A program made the translations under genes and the position numbers. DNA of 64,000 bases from NCBI GenBank assembly GCA_964482205.1, contig CAYZWI010000004.1, positions 62,001-126,000 on the forward strand. The letters run 5' to 3'. The notes beneath the pieces were generated by a model. The model had not been told where the DNA came from, did not search any database, and saw nothing but the letters and a program-made list of their open reading frames with translations. This DNA comes from JAZDGX01 sp964482205. GTDB lineage: Bacteria; Eisenbacteria; RBG-16-71-46; CAIMUX01; WJJG01. Below, in pieces: positions 16,859 to 25,225 of the stretch (position 1 is the first letter of the stretch; every line of letters starts with the position of its first letter).

Positions 16859-17668
16859 GTGTCCGAATTCGAGCGGCTGCTTTGCAGCTTTCAGCGCCCC
16901 GCGATTCATCAGGAGGTGTCGCGGATCATTCGCGAGCGCTCTTCGCATCCCGACGACATTCGCGATCTCGTTCTACGCACCGTCGACCTGAGCGATTCCC
17001 GCCGCGTGGCCGATCTCGGCTGCGGTTTCGGATACATGGTCGAGAAGCTGGCCCCGCGCCTTCCCGCGCGCGCGTACATCGTCGGCGTCGATGCTTGCGA
17101 CGCCAATCGCGATTGCTTCCTGGCCAGGCTCATCGCGGCTCGTTGCGAAGGCGATTTCCTCGCGATGCAGATCGCGGACACGCTGCCGTGGGCCGAAAAG
17201 AGCTTCGACCTCGTCGTCTGCTCGTACACGCTCTACTTCTTCCCAGAGATCCTCAAGGAAATCGCGCGCGTGCTCAGGCCGCAAGGGATCCTGCTCGTCA
17301 TCACCCATGAGGCTGATTCGCTCGAGGCGCTCTTTCCCCTGACCGGAATTGCGCGCGAAAAGGCGTTGCTTCCCACGCTCTTGCATCGCTTTTCTTCGGA
17401 GAACGGTGCGGAACTGCTCGCGCCGCACTTCCACGAGGTCGAGCGCGGCGAGTACCACAATTCGCTTCGTTTCCTGCCCGAGCACAAGCACGACCTTCTC
17501 ACCTATGTGCAATTCAAGCTGCCGCTCCTCCTCCCTCAAATGCGCGAGGACATGGAGCTGCCTCCGGAAGTTCGCCGCGCGATCGACGATCACTTCTCCT
17601 GGCGCGGGGAGGCGATCCTGGAGAAGAACGACGCTTGGTTCGTCTGCCGGAGGCCGCGATGGCCGTGA
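16859..17668 (+). CDS. Class I SAM-dependent methyltransferase
   Basis: The 269-residue product has the methyltransferase motif I VADLGCGFGYMVEKL (about 49-63), acidic motif II IVGVDACD, and motif IV/V SFDLVVCSYTLYFF with EIARVLRPQGILLVI. The substrate is unknown; the C-terminal third is alpha-helical and not conserved in a way I recognise. The start is GTG with GGAGG four bases upstream. Its last 10 bp overlap the following Nudix gene, so the pair is probably co-translated. Confidence 0.85.
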   Translation: MSEFERLLCSFQRPAIHQEVSRIIRERSSHPDDIRDLVLRTVDLSDSRRVADLGCGFGYMVEKLAPRLPARAYIVGVDACDANRDCFLARLIAARCEGDFLAMQIADTLPWAEKSFDLVVCSYTLYFFPEILKEIARVLRPQGILLVITHEADSLEALFPLTGIAREKALLPTLLHRFSSENGAELLAPHFHEVERGEYHNSLRFLPEHKHDLLTYVQFKLPLLLPQMREDMELPPEVRRAIDDHFSWRGEAILEKNDAWFVCRRPRWP

Positions 17669-18750
17669 CGCCCGAATTCTGTTCGCGCTGCGCAGCGCCC
17701 CTCGAGAGCCGCCTGCTCGACGGGCGCATGCGCCAGGTCTGCCCCGCCTGCGGGACCGTCTTCTACTGCAATCCCCTCCCCGTCGCCTGCGCGCTGGTCT
17801 TGAACGACAAGCGCGAAGTGCTGCTGGTCAAGCGCCGCGACGAGCCGGACAAGGGGATGTGGTGCCTGCCGATCGGATTCGCGGAGCAGAGGGAGACGAT
17901 TGCGGAAGCGGCGCTGCGCGAATTGCGCGAGGAAGCGGGCATCGAAGGCCGCGTGATCCGCTTGCTCGATGTCGACACCTACAGCAGCGACTTCTACGGC
18001 GATCTGCTCATCGTGACCTTCGAGGTGGAGAAGACCGGCGGCCGCGAAGCGGCCGGCGACGACGCGGTGGAAGCGGTCTACTTTCCGCTCGAGAAGTTGC
18101 CGCCACTCGCCTTTCCCGCCAACGACCGCGCGGTGGAAGCGTGCCGCGAGGCGCATCGCGAGGAGTGGGCCATTCGCGAGTCGTTCCGGCAACTGGAAGC
18201 GACCGCTCCATCGGACGCTTCCGCCGCGGCGGAGAGGGATCGTGGATTCGTGGACTCCGCCGGGAGACGGACGACGGAGACGGGCGAAACCTCGAACGCG
18301 CGCCTACTTTCGGATGCGCTGGTGCTCCTCATTCGCGATCATGCCGGAGAGATCTCCCGCGCCTGGCTTTCGGATGTGCGCTCGAATGCCACCACGCCCG
18401 GATATCGCGAGCTCTCTCCCGACGATCTCTCGAGTTGCGCCAGGCAGGCGCTCGAGCAATTCGGGCGATGGCTGACCGGAGAAGAGGATGCCGACGAAGT
18501 CCGCGCCTTCTATCGAGGAGTGGGCGCCCGGCGGCGCGAGCAGGGCCTCGCAGCGGAGGAAGTGCTCAGCTCGCTCATGCTGCTCAAGAAGCAGGTCTGG
18601 ACCTTCGCGCACGATCGCGGAATGTGGGAGCGCGCCATCGATGTCTATCGCGTGCTCGAGCTCGATCGCCGTCTCGTCCTCTTCTTCGATCGCGCGATGT
18701 ACCACGAGCTAAGGGGATGGTCGGATGCGCCGCGGTCGGAAGAAGCCTGA
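17659..18750 (+). CDS. Nudix hydrolase with zinc ribbon, fused to an RsbRD_N-like sensor domain
   Basis: The 363-residue product starts with a zinc ribbon (CSRCAAPL ... VCPACGTVFYC) and a Nudix domain whose box is GFAEQRETIAEAALRELREE followed by AGI. It then has a ~160-residue helical C-terminal domain (DHAGEISRAWLSDVRS, GARRREQGLAAEEVLSSLML) like RsbRD_N, the sensor part of stressosome and RsbR-type regulators. Zinc-ribbon Nudix enzymes act on NAD(H), ADP-ribose or related nucleotides; here the substrate is unknown. The start at 17659 follows CCGGAGG and overlaps the end of the upstream methyltransferase gene. The linker (about 190-215) is low in complexity. Confidence 0.82.
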   Translation: MAVTPEFCSRCAAPLESRLLDGRMRQVCPACGTVFYCNPLPVACALVLNDKREVLLVKRRDEPDKGMWCLPIGFAEQRETIAEAALRELREEAGIEGRVIRLLDVDTYSSDFYGDLLIVTFEVEKTGGREAAGDDAVEAVYFPLEKLPPLAFPANDRAVEACREAHREEWAIRESFRQLEATAPSDASAAAERDRGFVDSAGRRTTETGETSNARLLSDALVLLIRDHAGEISRAWLSDVRSNATTPGYRELSPDDLSSCARQALEQFGRWLTGEEDADEVRAFYRGVGARRREQGLAAEEVLSSLMLLKKQVWTFAHDRGMWERAIDVYRVLELDRRLVLFFDRAMYHELRGWSDAPRSEEA

Positions 18751-18933
18751 CAGGGAGCATCGCATCGCGGTTGAGGATTGAAGTCAGTACAGCATTCGGA
18801 TCAATGACCAATGGCGCATTTGTTTTCGCTGGGAACAGAACGACGCCTGTAACTCACATGCGCAAAGCAAGGGCACGCGAGGGGCGATTGGCCGCGCGCC
18901 GCGCTATGATTGCGCACCCCGCCCCGCCCGTGT

Positions 18934-19578
18934 TCAGTTGTTGCTCGATTGCGAGAGCGCCCGCCGATAGACCGCCAGGTTCCCCTCGAGCACGCGCGCG
19001 GGGACGCCTTCGCGCAGCGCTTGCTCGATGACAGGGCCATCCACTCCCGGTATCGCCTGCAGTGCGCCGAGCGTTCCGAGCAGCGCCACATTCTGCATGC
19101 GCGGGTCGGGCAGATCGGTCAGCTCCACGCGCACCACGCGTCCGCCGCGGGCGAGCACCGCTTGCTCGAACTCGGCGGCCGTCGGGTACGAGGCCTGCCC
19201 CAAGCGGACGAACACGGGTTGATACACCGTGTCGTAGTAGACCACTGTGCCCCCCGGCTTGAGCATCGCGAGCGCGCCGCGCATCGCTTCCAGACGCTCC
19301 AGGCCGACGATCAGGTCCGCATTCCCGGGGCTCACGCGAGGCGTGAAGAGCTTCTCTCCAATGCGAAGATGGGATACGACCGTGCCGTGTCGTTGCGCGA
19401 GGCCATGCGTGTCGCATCCGCGCACCCGGTATCCCGCGGCCAGGCAGGCATGCGAAAGCACATCGGCGAGCAGCCCGATGCCTTGCCCGCCCACTCCGCA
19501 AAGGTAGATGTCCATCGGGTTCATGCTTACCCTTTGCTCTCCGCGGCTCATGCCTTCCCTCTGCTCTCCCCCGCTCAT
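18934..19578 (-). CDS. iorB: Indolepyruvate ferredoxin oxidoreductase, beta subunit
   Basis: This is the gamma-type (POR/KGOR) subunit that works with IorA to convert aryl pyruvates from aromatic amino acids to aryl-acetyl-CoA, reducing ferredoxin. The signature IYLCGVGGQGIG and AQRHGTVVSHLRIG are clear, and LLGTLGALQAIPG follows. Three in-frame ATGs, each with its own Shine-Dalgarno, precede the conserved domain at 19578, 19551 and 19524. The first overlaps the iorA stop as ATGA and has the best ribosome binding site (GGAGGG). The last gives the usual family length (about 196 residues against 214 here). Which start is used is undecided. Confidence 0.92.
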   Translation of the reverse strand: MSGGEQREGMSRGEQRVSMNPMDIYLCGVGGQGIGLLADVLSHACLAAGYRVRGCDTHGLAQRHGTVVSHLRIGEKLFTPRVSPGNADLIVGLERLEAMRGALAMLKPGGTVVYYDTVYQPVFVRLGQASYPTAAEFEQAVLARGGRVVRVELTDLPDPRMQNVALLGTLGALQAIPGVDGPVIEQALREGVPARVLEGNLAVYRRALSQSSNN

Positions 19579-19600
19579 GCTTTCCCTCCGCTCTCCGCGT
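19520..19600. repeat. 27-bp tandem repeat (3x) carrying ribosome binding site and start codon of iorB
   Basis: Units 19520-19546, 19547-19573 and 19574-19600 read, on the minus strand, as a purine-rich GAGAGC-[AG][GA]AGGG-[AT]AAGC or AAGGC followed by ATG-A[GA]C. Each contains a ribosome binding site and an ATG in the iorB frame; the first is also the 3' end of iorA. The repeated peptide is MS[GR]GEQR. Confidence 0.9.
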
Positions 19601-21620
19601 CTCCTGTCTGCGCATCTCCCGCTTGGCGGCCCAGTGGTGTGGCGGAATTCGTGGCGGGGCGTTCGGCGGGCGCACGCACGATCGCCGAGACGGGACAGGT
19701 CTGCATGCACGAACCGTCTCCGATGCACAAGTCCTCGTGCACGGTCACGCTGCCGTCTTCTTGATACACGAACGAGGGGCAGGCGAATTCGCGCAGGCAG
19801 ACATACGCGCGCGAACACTTGGCCTGATCGACCTCGACTTGACGAATCCGGGCGTCCGGACGCTTGGCGCGCATCTCGCGCATGAACTTCAGCATGCAGG
19901 GATGGCGCGCGATCACGACCGCAAAGCCGTCGTAGGCGAGCGCATCGCGCAAGTGCTCGCCCAGCTTGGCCTGATTGTAGGCGTCGACATCGCGAACGAA
20001 TTGCACGCCCAGCGCGGTGAAGAGCTCCGCCAGCGGAATCTTGTCGCCGATCTCGCCTGAACCCGCGCGCGGCTGATGGCCCGTCATCGCGGTCGTGCCG
20101 TTCTCGAGCACGACCAGCTTGACGGGATGGCGGCGCACGACGGCGTTCACGATCCCCGGAAGCGCGGCGTGAAAGAGCGTCGAATCTCCCATGAACGCGA
20201 TCACCGGACGGCCGGGATTGTGCAAGGCCAGCCCGGAAGCGGTCGCGGTCGCGTGGCCCATGCAGAGCAGCACCTCGCCCATTTTGTACGGCGGCATGAA
20301 TCCCATCGTGTGGCAGCCGATGTCGGCGACGGTGATCGCTTCGGGTGGAATCGCGCGCTTGATCGCGTGAAAGGCGGAACGGTGCCCGCATCCGGGACAG
20401 AGTTGCGGCAAGCGCTTGATCGCGTTCGCGGAGGTCTCGCCGGCATCGACGGAGAGCGGGCGCGGAGGGAAGAGATCGCTCCAGTGAGTGGCGAGAAGCG
20501 CCCAGGTGCGATCCGGGGTCCACTCTCCGATCAAGTCGTCGCCGCCGGCTCGCGCGTGGATGCGGCATTGCGTGCCCGCCTCCCAGGCCATCGCCTTCAG
20601 CTCCGTCTCCATCACGCGATCGAGCTCTTCGATCAAGACGACTTCGTCGTGGGCGGCGAGAAACTCGAGCACGCGCTCGCGCGGAAGCGGATAGGTGAAG
20701 CCGAGCTTGAGCACGTCCACCCGGGCGCGCGATTCCTCAAGATTCTCCAGCACGGCGAGCGCGGATATGCCCGCCGAAATCACGCCTCGACGCTTGCCGC
20801 CGCTGGCGGCCTGCGGAGAGGAACGCGCGGGCGAAGGCGTAGAGGCCGCCGATGCGATGCCCGCATTCGTGCCCGCGATTCCATTGGGAGAGAAAGTCTC
20901 ATTGAAGCGGCTCGCATTCGACGCTTCCTCGAAGGCCTTCAGCTTCGCGAGACTCGCGCGCTTCATCGGCACGACGAGCTCCGTGATGGGAATATAGGGA
21001 CCGTTCGCCGGCGAGAAGCGCGGCGTCCAGTCGGGCGCTTCCTTGGGCCGCGCGCCGAATTGCACCACTTCCTTCGCGTGGCACACATGGGTCGTCATCC
21101 GCAGGAACAGCGGATGGCGATGCTGCCGCGAGAGGCGGGCCGCCTCGAGGAACATCTCGTAGGCTTCCTGCGGGGTTGCGGGCTCGAACATCGGAATGTA
21201 GGACATGCGCGCGAAGTGCCGGTTGTCCTGCTCGTTTTGCGAGGAGTTGAGACCCGGATCGTCGCCGAGAATGACGACGATTCCGCCGATCATCTCCAGC
21301 AAGCCGATCTGCACGAGCGAATCGGAGGCGACATTCAAGCCGACCGACTTGAAGAAGGTGGTCGCCAGATGCCCGTTGAAGGAGGCGCCCGCCGCCACTT
21401 CGAGAGCGACCTTCTCGTTGGTCGAGTACTCGAAGTAGTAAGGGCGGCGCTCTTCCGGAACGGTCTCGAGCGCGGCGGCGATTTCGGGAGTGGGCGAGCC
21501 GGGATAAGTGGTCACCACCATCACGCCCGCCTCGATCATCGCGCGGGCGAGGGCGTGATTGCCCATGATCAGGCCAGACCACGGCTCATGGGAGATCAAT
21601 CGATCGGCAAGACGGGCCAT
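19575..21620 (-). CDS. iorA: Indolepyruvate ferredoxin oxidoreductase, alpha subunit
   Basis: The 681-residue catalytic subunit holds a pyrimidine domain (VVTTYPGSPTPEIA), a TPP-binding domain (CPGCGHRSAFHAIKR; GDSTLFHAALPGIVNAV near residue 476) and a C-terminal ferredoxin domain. Both cluster motifs lack the usual second cysteine: C-SRAYV-C-LREFA-CP (Ala) and CIGDGSCMQTCP (Asp). Asp at this place is known from some ferredoxins. It decarboxylates aryl pyruvates using CoA and ferredoxin. The start at 21620 has GGAGG six bases upstream; an upstream TTG in frame is less likely. It overlaps iorB by 4 bp and follows the erythrin gene by about 50 bp. Confidence 0.92.
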   Translation of the reverse strand: MARLADRLISHEPWSGLIMGNHALARAMIEAGVMVVTTYPGSPTPEIAAALETVPEERRPYYFEYSTNEKVALEVAAGASFNGHLATTFFKSVGLNVASDSLVQIGLLEMIGGIVVILGDDPGLNSSQNEQDNRHFARMSYIPMFEPATPQEAYEMFLEAARLSRQHRHPLFLRMTTHVCHAKEVVQFGARPKEAPDWTPRFSPANGPYIPITELVVPMKRASLAKLKAFEEASNASRFNETFSPNGIAGTNAGIASAASTPSPARSSPQAASGGKRRGVISAGISALAVLENLEESRARVDVLKLGFTYPLPRERVLEFLAAHDEVVLIEELDRVMETELKAMAWEAGTQCRIHARAGGDDLIGEWTPDRTWALLATHWSDLFPPRPLSVDAGETSANAIKRLPQLCPGCGHRSAFHAIKRAIPPEAITVADIGCHTMGFMPPYKMGEVLLCMGHATATASGLALHNPGRPVIAFMGDSTLFHAALPGIVNAVVRRHPVKLVVLENGTTAMTGHQPRAGSGEIGDKIPLAELFTALGVQFVRDVDAYNQAKLGEHLRDALAYDGFAVVIARHPCMLKFMREMRAKRPDARIRQVEVDQAKCSRAYVCLREFACPSFVYQEDGSVTVHEDLCIGDGSCMQTCPVSAIVRAPAERPATNSATPLGRQAGDAQTGDAESGGKA

Positions 21621-21672
21621 CGCAACCTCCGCAGTTCTGTCAGGCAAGAAACGCCGCGCGCCCCGCGATCCG

Positions 21673-22128
21673 TTAGTTGTCCTTCAACACCTGCTGATCG
21701 TATTCCACTTCGAAGCGAAGCTTGTGCTTCGCCTCTTCCTGGGCAAGCGTCAGCAGGAGTTCACGCATTTCGCCGGCGTTCACCTCGCGGGCCAGATCGG
21801 TATAGAGCCGGAAGGCGGCCTTCTCGCGCTGCATCGCGAGAATCAAGGCGTCCTGATACGAAATCTCGTCGCTCGGCTCCTCCGCCACGAGGTAATCGGA
21901 GAGCGCGAGGTTCGGCAGCTTTCCCGGAGGCGTCAATTGCTGGCGCCCCGCCTTGACCGCCTGCAGCTTGCTCTTGTGCCCCCGCTCCTCGCCCGCGAAT
22001 TGCTTGAACACATCCTTCATCGCAGGCGCGGCCACTTTCTCAGCCAGTTCGAGATAGAAGTCGACTGCCTCCTGCTCTCTGTCGATCGCGAATTCGAGGA
22101 TCTCTTCCAGGCGGGTATGCGTCACCAT
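21673..22128 (-). CDS. Rubrerythrin-like diiron protein without rubredoxin tail (erythrin)
   Basis: This 151-residue four-helix ferritin-like protein has diiron ligand motifs REQEAVDFY, FAGEERGHKS, QREKAAFRLY and LAQEEAKHKLRFE. It lacks the C-terminal Cys2-Cys2 rubredoxin domain of classical rubrerythrin. The gene for a separate rubredoxin lies just upstream on the same strand, which could supply electrons. A role in peroxide reduction or iron handling is inferred from family and neighbours. Confidence 0.85.
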   Translation of the reverse strand: MVTHTRLEEILEFAIDREQEAVDFYLELAEKVAAPAMKDVFKQFAGEERGHKSKLQAVKAGRQQLTPPGKLPNLALSDYLVAEEPSDEISYQDALILAMQREKAAFRLYTDLAREVNAGEMRELLLTLAQEEAKHKLRFEVEYDQQVLKDN

Positions 22129-22240
22129 TCTCGCTCTCCTTTTCCGCAGTCATGGGATCGGTGGATAAGAGACGACGGCCCCGCACGAAGAACTTCGCGC
22201 GCGCGTGATCGCCGCGGTGCCTGCGCGCTGCGTGCGTCGA

Positions 22241-22402
22241 TCACTCCACCGGCTGGAACATGTCCTTGCCCACGCCGCACAGCGGGCATTTCCAATCCTC
22301 CGGCACTTGTTCCCACGGCGTGCCCGGCGCGACGCCATTTTCGGGATCGCCCTGCTCCGGGTCGTAAATGTATCCGCACGCAATGCACTCGTACTTCTTC
22401 AT
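22241..22402 (-). CDS. Rubredoxin
   Basis: The 53-residue electron carrier has a single FeCys4 site: MKKYECIACGYIYDPEQGDP and the later DWKCPLCGVGKD. It has the usual length and the conserved aromatic residues (Tyr, Trp) around the iron. An AAGGAG site is six bases before the ATG. It is 14 bp downstream of the FprA flavoprotein gene, its expected redox partner (rubredoxin:oxygen oxidoreductase), and upstream of the erythrin gene. It should pass electrons to FprA and the rubrerythrins. Confidence 0.95.
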   Translation of the reverse strand: MKKYECIACGYIYDPEQGDPENGVAPGTPWEQVPEDWKCPLCGVGKDMFQPVE

Positions 22403-22416
22403 GGGGGCTCCTTTCC

Positions 22417-23643
22417 TCAACCGTTGGCGCGGGCGTTCGCTTCCAAACGCTCGCTCATTCGCGCGGCCACCTGCTCACCCAGCGCCCGGCAGCGCGCCAA
22501 TCCTTCTTCATCGGGGACATAGGGCAGCTTCAGCCCTTCGGCCGCCAGATCGACCTTGAGCTCGCGAAGCTGTTCCTCGATCTGCCCGACCGCCTGTCCG
22601 CCCCATCCATAGGAGCCGAAGGCGGCTCCCACGAGATTTCTGGGCCTCAGGCCTTTCAGGTAGGTCAACACATCCGCGATCGTCGGGAACATCTGGTTGT
22701 TGATCGTCGGTGAACCGACGAGCAGCGCGCCCGCTTCCAACAGCTCGGCCGCGACATCGCTGCGATGCGCGCCCGAGAGCGGCATCTGGCGCACCAGCAT
22801 GCCTCCCGCCGACAGGCCTTCACCAATCGCCGCCGCCATGCGGTCGGTGCTCTTCCACATCGTGTCGTGCACGACGACCGCTTTTCGCGTGGGCGCCTGA
22901 GCGGCCCATTCTCCGTACAGACGCACGATGTTCTCCGGATGCCTGCGCCACACCGGCCCGTGATCGGGCGCGATGATCCGCGGCCCCAGCTTCAAGCCCG
23001 CGAGACGGCCGAGCAGCTTCGTGACGATCGGCGAGAGCGGCAGGAGAATGTTCGCGTAGTACCTGGCCGCCTCCTCGCGCCACAGCTCCGGCTCCAATTG
23101 GTCCGCGAAGCGGGCCCCGCTGGCCAGATGCATCCCAAAGGCATCGTTGGAGAAGAGAACCGCATCCTCTTCGAGATAGGTGAACATGCTATCGGGCCAG
23201 TGGAGCATCGGGGTCTCGACGAAGCGCGCACCAAGGCCCGCGCCTAGATCGTAGCGCTCGCCTTCCCGGACGACTTCCACTTCGCGGCCCCAATGGAAGT
23301 GACGCTCGAGCGCCTCCTTGCCCTGCGCCGAGACGAGAATGCGCCCCGGCTGGAGCTCGCGCGCGACTTCGGGCAACGAGCCCGAATGGTCCATCTCCGC
23401 GTGGTTCGAGATGATCACTTTCACTTTGGAGAGCTCGACCGCGGAGGCGATGCGCGCGAGCATCTCGCTCTTGAAGCCCGCCTTCACCGTGTCGACGAGC
23501 GTGATGGGGTCGGAGAGGATCAGATACGCGTTGTAGGTCGTGCCCCGATGCGTGGCATAGCCATGAAAATCGCGCAGGCCCCAATCGATCGCGCCCACCC
23601 ACAGCACATGCTCGCTCACGCGAATCGCTTCAAACGCGCTCAT
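22417..23643 (-). CDS. A-type flavoprotein (FprA/ROO), O2 or NO reductase
   Basis: The 408-residue product has an N-terminal metallo-beta-lactamase-fold diiron domain with ISNHAEMDHSGSLPE (H-x-E-x-D-H) and MLHWPDSMF, and a C-terminal flavodoxin domain from about residue 255 (VVVHDTMWKSTDRMAAAIG; SPTINNQMFP). Such enzymes reduce O2 to water or NO to N2O with electrons from rubredoxin. The rubredoxin gene follows by 14 bp. It is part of a run of reduction-based oxygen defence genes. Confidence 0.95.
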   Translation of the reverse strand: MSAFEAIRVSEHVLWVGAIDWGLRDFHGYATHRGTTYNAYLILSDPITLVDTVKAGFKSEMLARIASAVELSKVKVIISNHAEMDHSGSLPEVARELQPGRILVSAQGKEALERHFHWGREVEVVREGERYDLGAGLGARFVETPMLHWPDSMFTYLEEDAVLFSNDAFGMHLASGARFADQLEPELWREEAARYYANILLPLSPIVTKLLGRLAGLKLGPRIIAPDHGPVWRRHPENIVRLYGEWAAQAPTRKAVVVHDTMWKSTDRMAAAIGEGLSAGGMLVRQMPLSGAHRSDVAAELLEAGALLVGSPTINNQMFPTIADVLTYLKGLRPRNLVGAAFGSYGWGGQAVGQIEEQLRELKVDLAAEGLKLPYVPDEEGLARCRALGEQVAARMSERLEANARANG

Positions 23644-23706
23644 GCGTGCTCCTCTCCCATCGCCTACTCCGGCGCCGCGAGTGCCGCTGATGCGCCGGCC
23701 CTGCGA

Positions 23707-24282
23707 TCACCAGTTCTCGCCCAGCACTTCGAAATGCGCTTGCGGATGCGCGCAGGCCGCGCACACCTGCGGCGCTTCGGTGCCTTCGTGCAGGTAGCCG
23801 CAATTGCGGCAGCGCCACACGACCGGCTTGGCCTTCTTGAACACCTGGCCCGATTCGACATTGCGAAGCAGATCGCGATAACGCTTCTCATGCTGCTTCT
23901 CCGCGATGCTGACCGCTTCGAAGAGCTTCGCGGCCGGCTCGAAGCCCTCGGCCCGCGCCGTCTTCGCGAAGCCGGGATACATCGCGGTCCACTCCTCGTG
24001 CTCGCCCGCCGCGGACGCGCGCAGATTCTCCGCCGTCGTGCCGATCGAGCCGGCGGGAAAGGCCCAGGCCACCTGCACCTCGCCGCCTTCGAGCATGCGG
24101 AAGAAGCGCTTGGCGTGCTCGCGCTCCTGGTCCGCCGTCTCGGTGAAGATGTCGGCGATTTGCTCGAAGCCTTCCTTGCGCGCCTGGCTGGCGAAGTAGC
24201 TGTAGCGGTTGCGCGCCTGCGATTCGCCCGCGAACGAAGTGAGCAGATTCTTCTCCGTCTGGGTCCCCTTCATCGTTGCCAT
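23707..24282 (-). CDS. Rubrerythrin
   Basis: The 191-residue classical rubrerythrin has a diiron four-helix domain (SFAGESQARNRYSYFA, TADQEREHAKRFF, AAGEHEEW, SIAEKQHEKRYRDL) and a C-terminal rubredoxin domain with WRCRNCGYLHEG and VCAACAHPQAHF. It reduces hydrogen peroxide with electrons from rubredoxin or an NADH-dependent chain. The start is preceded by GGGAGGG. It lies 109 bp after the PerR-like regulator gene, and FprA follows. Confidence 0.95.
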   Translation of the reverse strand: MATMKGTQTEKNLLTSFAGESQARNRYSYFASQARKEGFEQIADIFTETADQEREHAKRFFRMLEGGEVQVAWAFPAGSIGTTAENLRASAAGEHEEWTAMYPGFAKTARAEGFEPAAKLFEAVSIAEKQHEKRYRDLLRNVESGQVFKKAKPVVWRCRNCGYLHEGTEAPQVCAACAHPQAHFEVLGENW

Positions 24283-24391
24283 CGTCCCTCCCTTGCATGG
24301 TTCTGTTTCGACACGAAAACCGGACTATATCCGAAGCGGGCCCCGATCGCCAATCGCTCGTCGCGACCGGCGCGGGTGACGAACGCGGCCT

Positions 24392-24826
24392 TCAGGAGCG
24401 CCGCTGCTCGCGGCCGCACTCCGGGCAGAGCCCGCGGAGATCCACATGGATCTCGAGAATCCGAAAGCCCGCGACTCTTCGCACGGGCGATGCCCGCAAC
24501 GGCAGCCGTCTGGCCGGAATGTCGGCGATCCGCCCGCACTTCACGCAGCGCACATGCCCGTGATGGCCGCGCTTGCCGTCGAAGCGCGCCTCCCCCCCGG
24601 GGACCTGGAGCTTGACGGCCAGGCCTTGCTGCACGAAGAGCTCGAGGTTCCGGTACACGGTGGCCAGGCTGACGTGCGGCAGGCGCCGGCACACTTGGGC
24701 GTGCAGCTCGCGCGCCGTCGGGTGGTCCTCGCGCCGGGCGAGCATCGCGAGAAGCGCGTCGCGTTGCTGCGAATGGCGGTGCTCGGTCGAATCGCTTCGG
24801 CTTTCCCCGGCTCGGGCTGTTTTCAC
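24392..24826 (-). CDS. Fur-family regulator, PerR-like
   Basis: The 144-residue winged-helix regulator has the DNA-binding part HVSLATVYRNLELFVQQGL, the metal site GHHGHVRC and two structural zinc pairs CVKCG and CPECG. EARFDG and RIADI keep the aspartates that PerR proteins have, so a peroxide sensor is favoured over an iron-sensing Fur, though not proved. The start GTG at 24826 is supported by GGAGGAGG just upstream; in-frame ATGs further upstream would add an unrelated hydrophobic segment. A Fur-box-like site lies about 90 bp upstream, consistent with autoregulation of the divergent oxygen-defence genes. Confidence 0.88.
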   Translation of the reverse strand: MKTARAGESRSDSTEHRHSQQRDALLAMLARREDHPTARELHAQVCRRLPHVSLATVYRNLELFVQQGLAVKLQVPGGEARFDGKRGHHGHVRCVKCGRIADIPARRLPLRASPVRRVAGFRILEIHVDLRGLCPECGREQRRS

Positions 24827-24916
24827 GCCTCCTCCTGCAAATCGAGTGCAACTGGGCCGTGCTGCCGAATCCCGGCCTGCGGCCGGCAGGAATCCGGCGG
24901 CTGCCATTTTCTTATT

Positions 24917-24935
24917 GCAAATGATTCCTATTATC
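24917..24935 (-). promoter_or_regulatory. Fur/PerR-type operator candidate
   Basis: On the minus strand the site reads GATAATAGGAATCATTTGC, which matches the E. coli Fur consensus GATAATGATAATCATTATC at 14 of 19 positions. It lies in an AT-rich island (about 24905-24952) in otherwise GC-rich DNA between the PerR-like gene and the superoxide reductase gene. It could control both directions. Confidence 0.6.
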
Positions 24936-25225
24936 AAGATAATTCTTCCCGCTTGGCGAACTTTCTTGCAGGCGTCAAGGGAGAGGATTCGGAAGGAAGC
25001 CGGGAGCGGCGGCCGAGCGGCCAAGGGATTCGCATCCCGGCGTGCCCGCGGCGTTCGCTGAAGGCCGCGCGCTTGCCAAGTGAGGGAAAATCGGAGACAC
25101 TCGCCTGCTCGCGGTCGAGGGGCCCGTCGCGCCGCACTCGCCGAACACGGGCCGAGAACGCGCGCGCTTCCCGCGGGGTCGGATCACCAGGCTGGATGTC
25201 CCAGAAACGAGGAGGAAGAGAAGCG

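Noticed and set aside
22122..22388. Arg/Gly-rich open frames over the rubredoxin gene
   Set aside because: They lie in other frames and have no similarity; the rubredoxin frame at 22241-22402 has a full rubredoxin sequence and a ribosome binding site.
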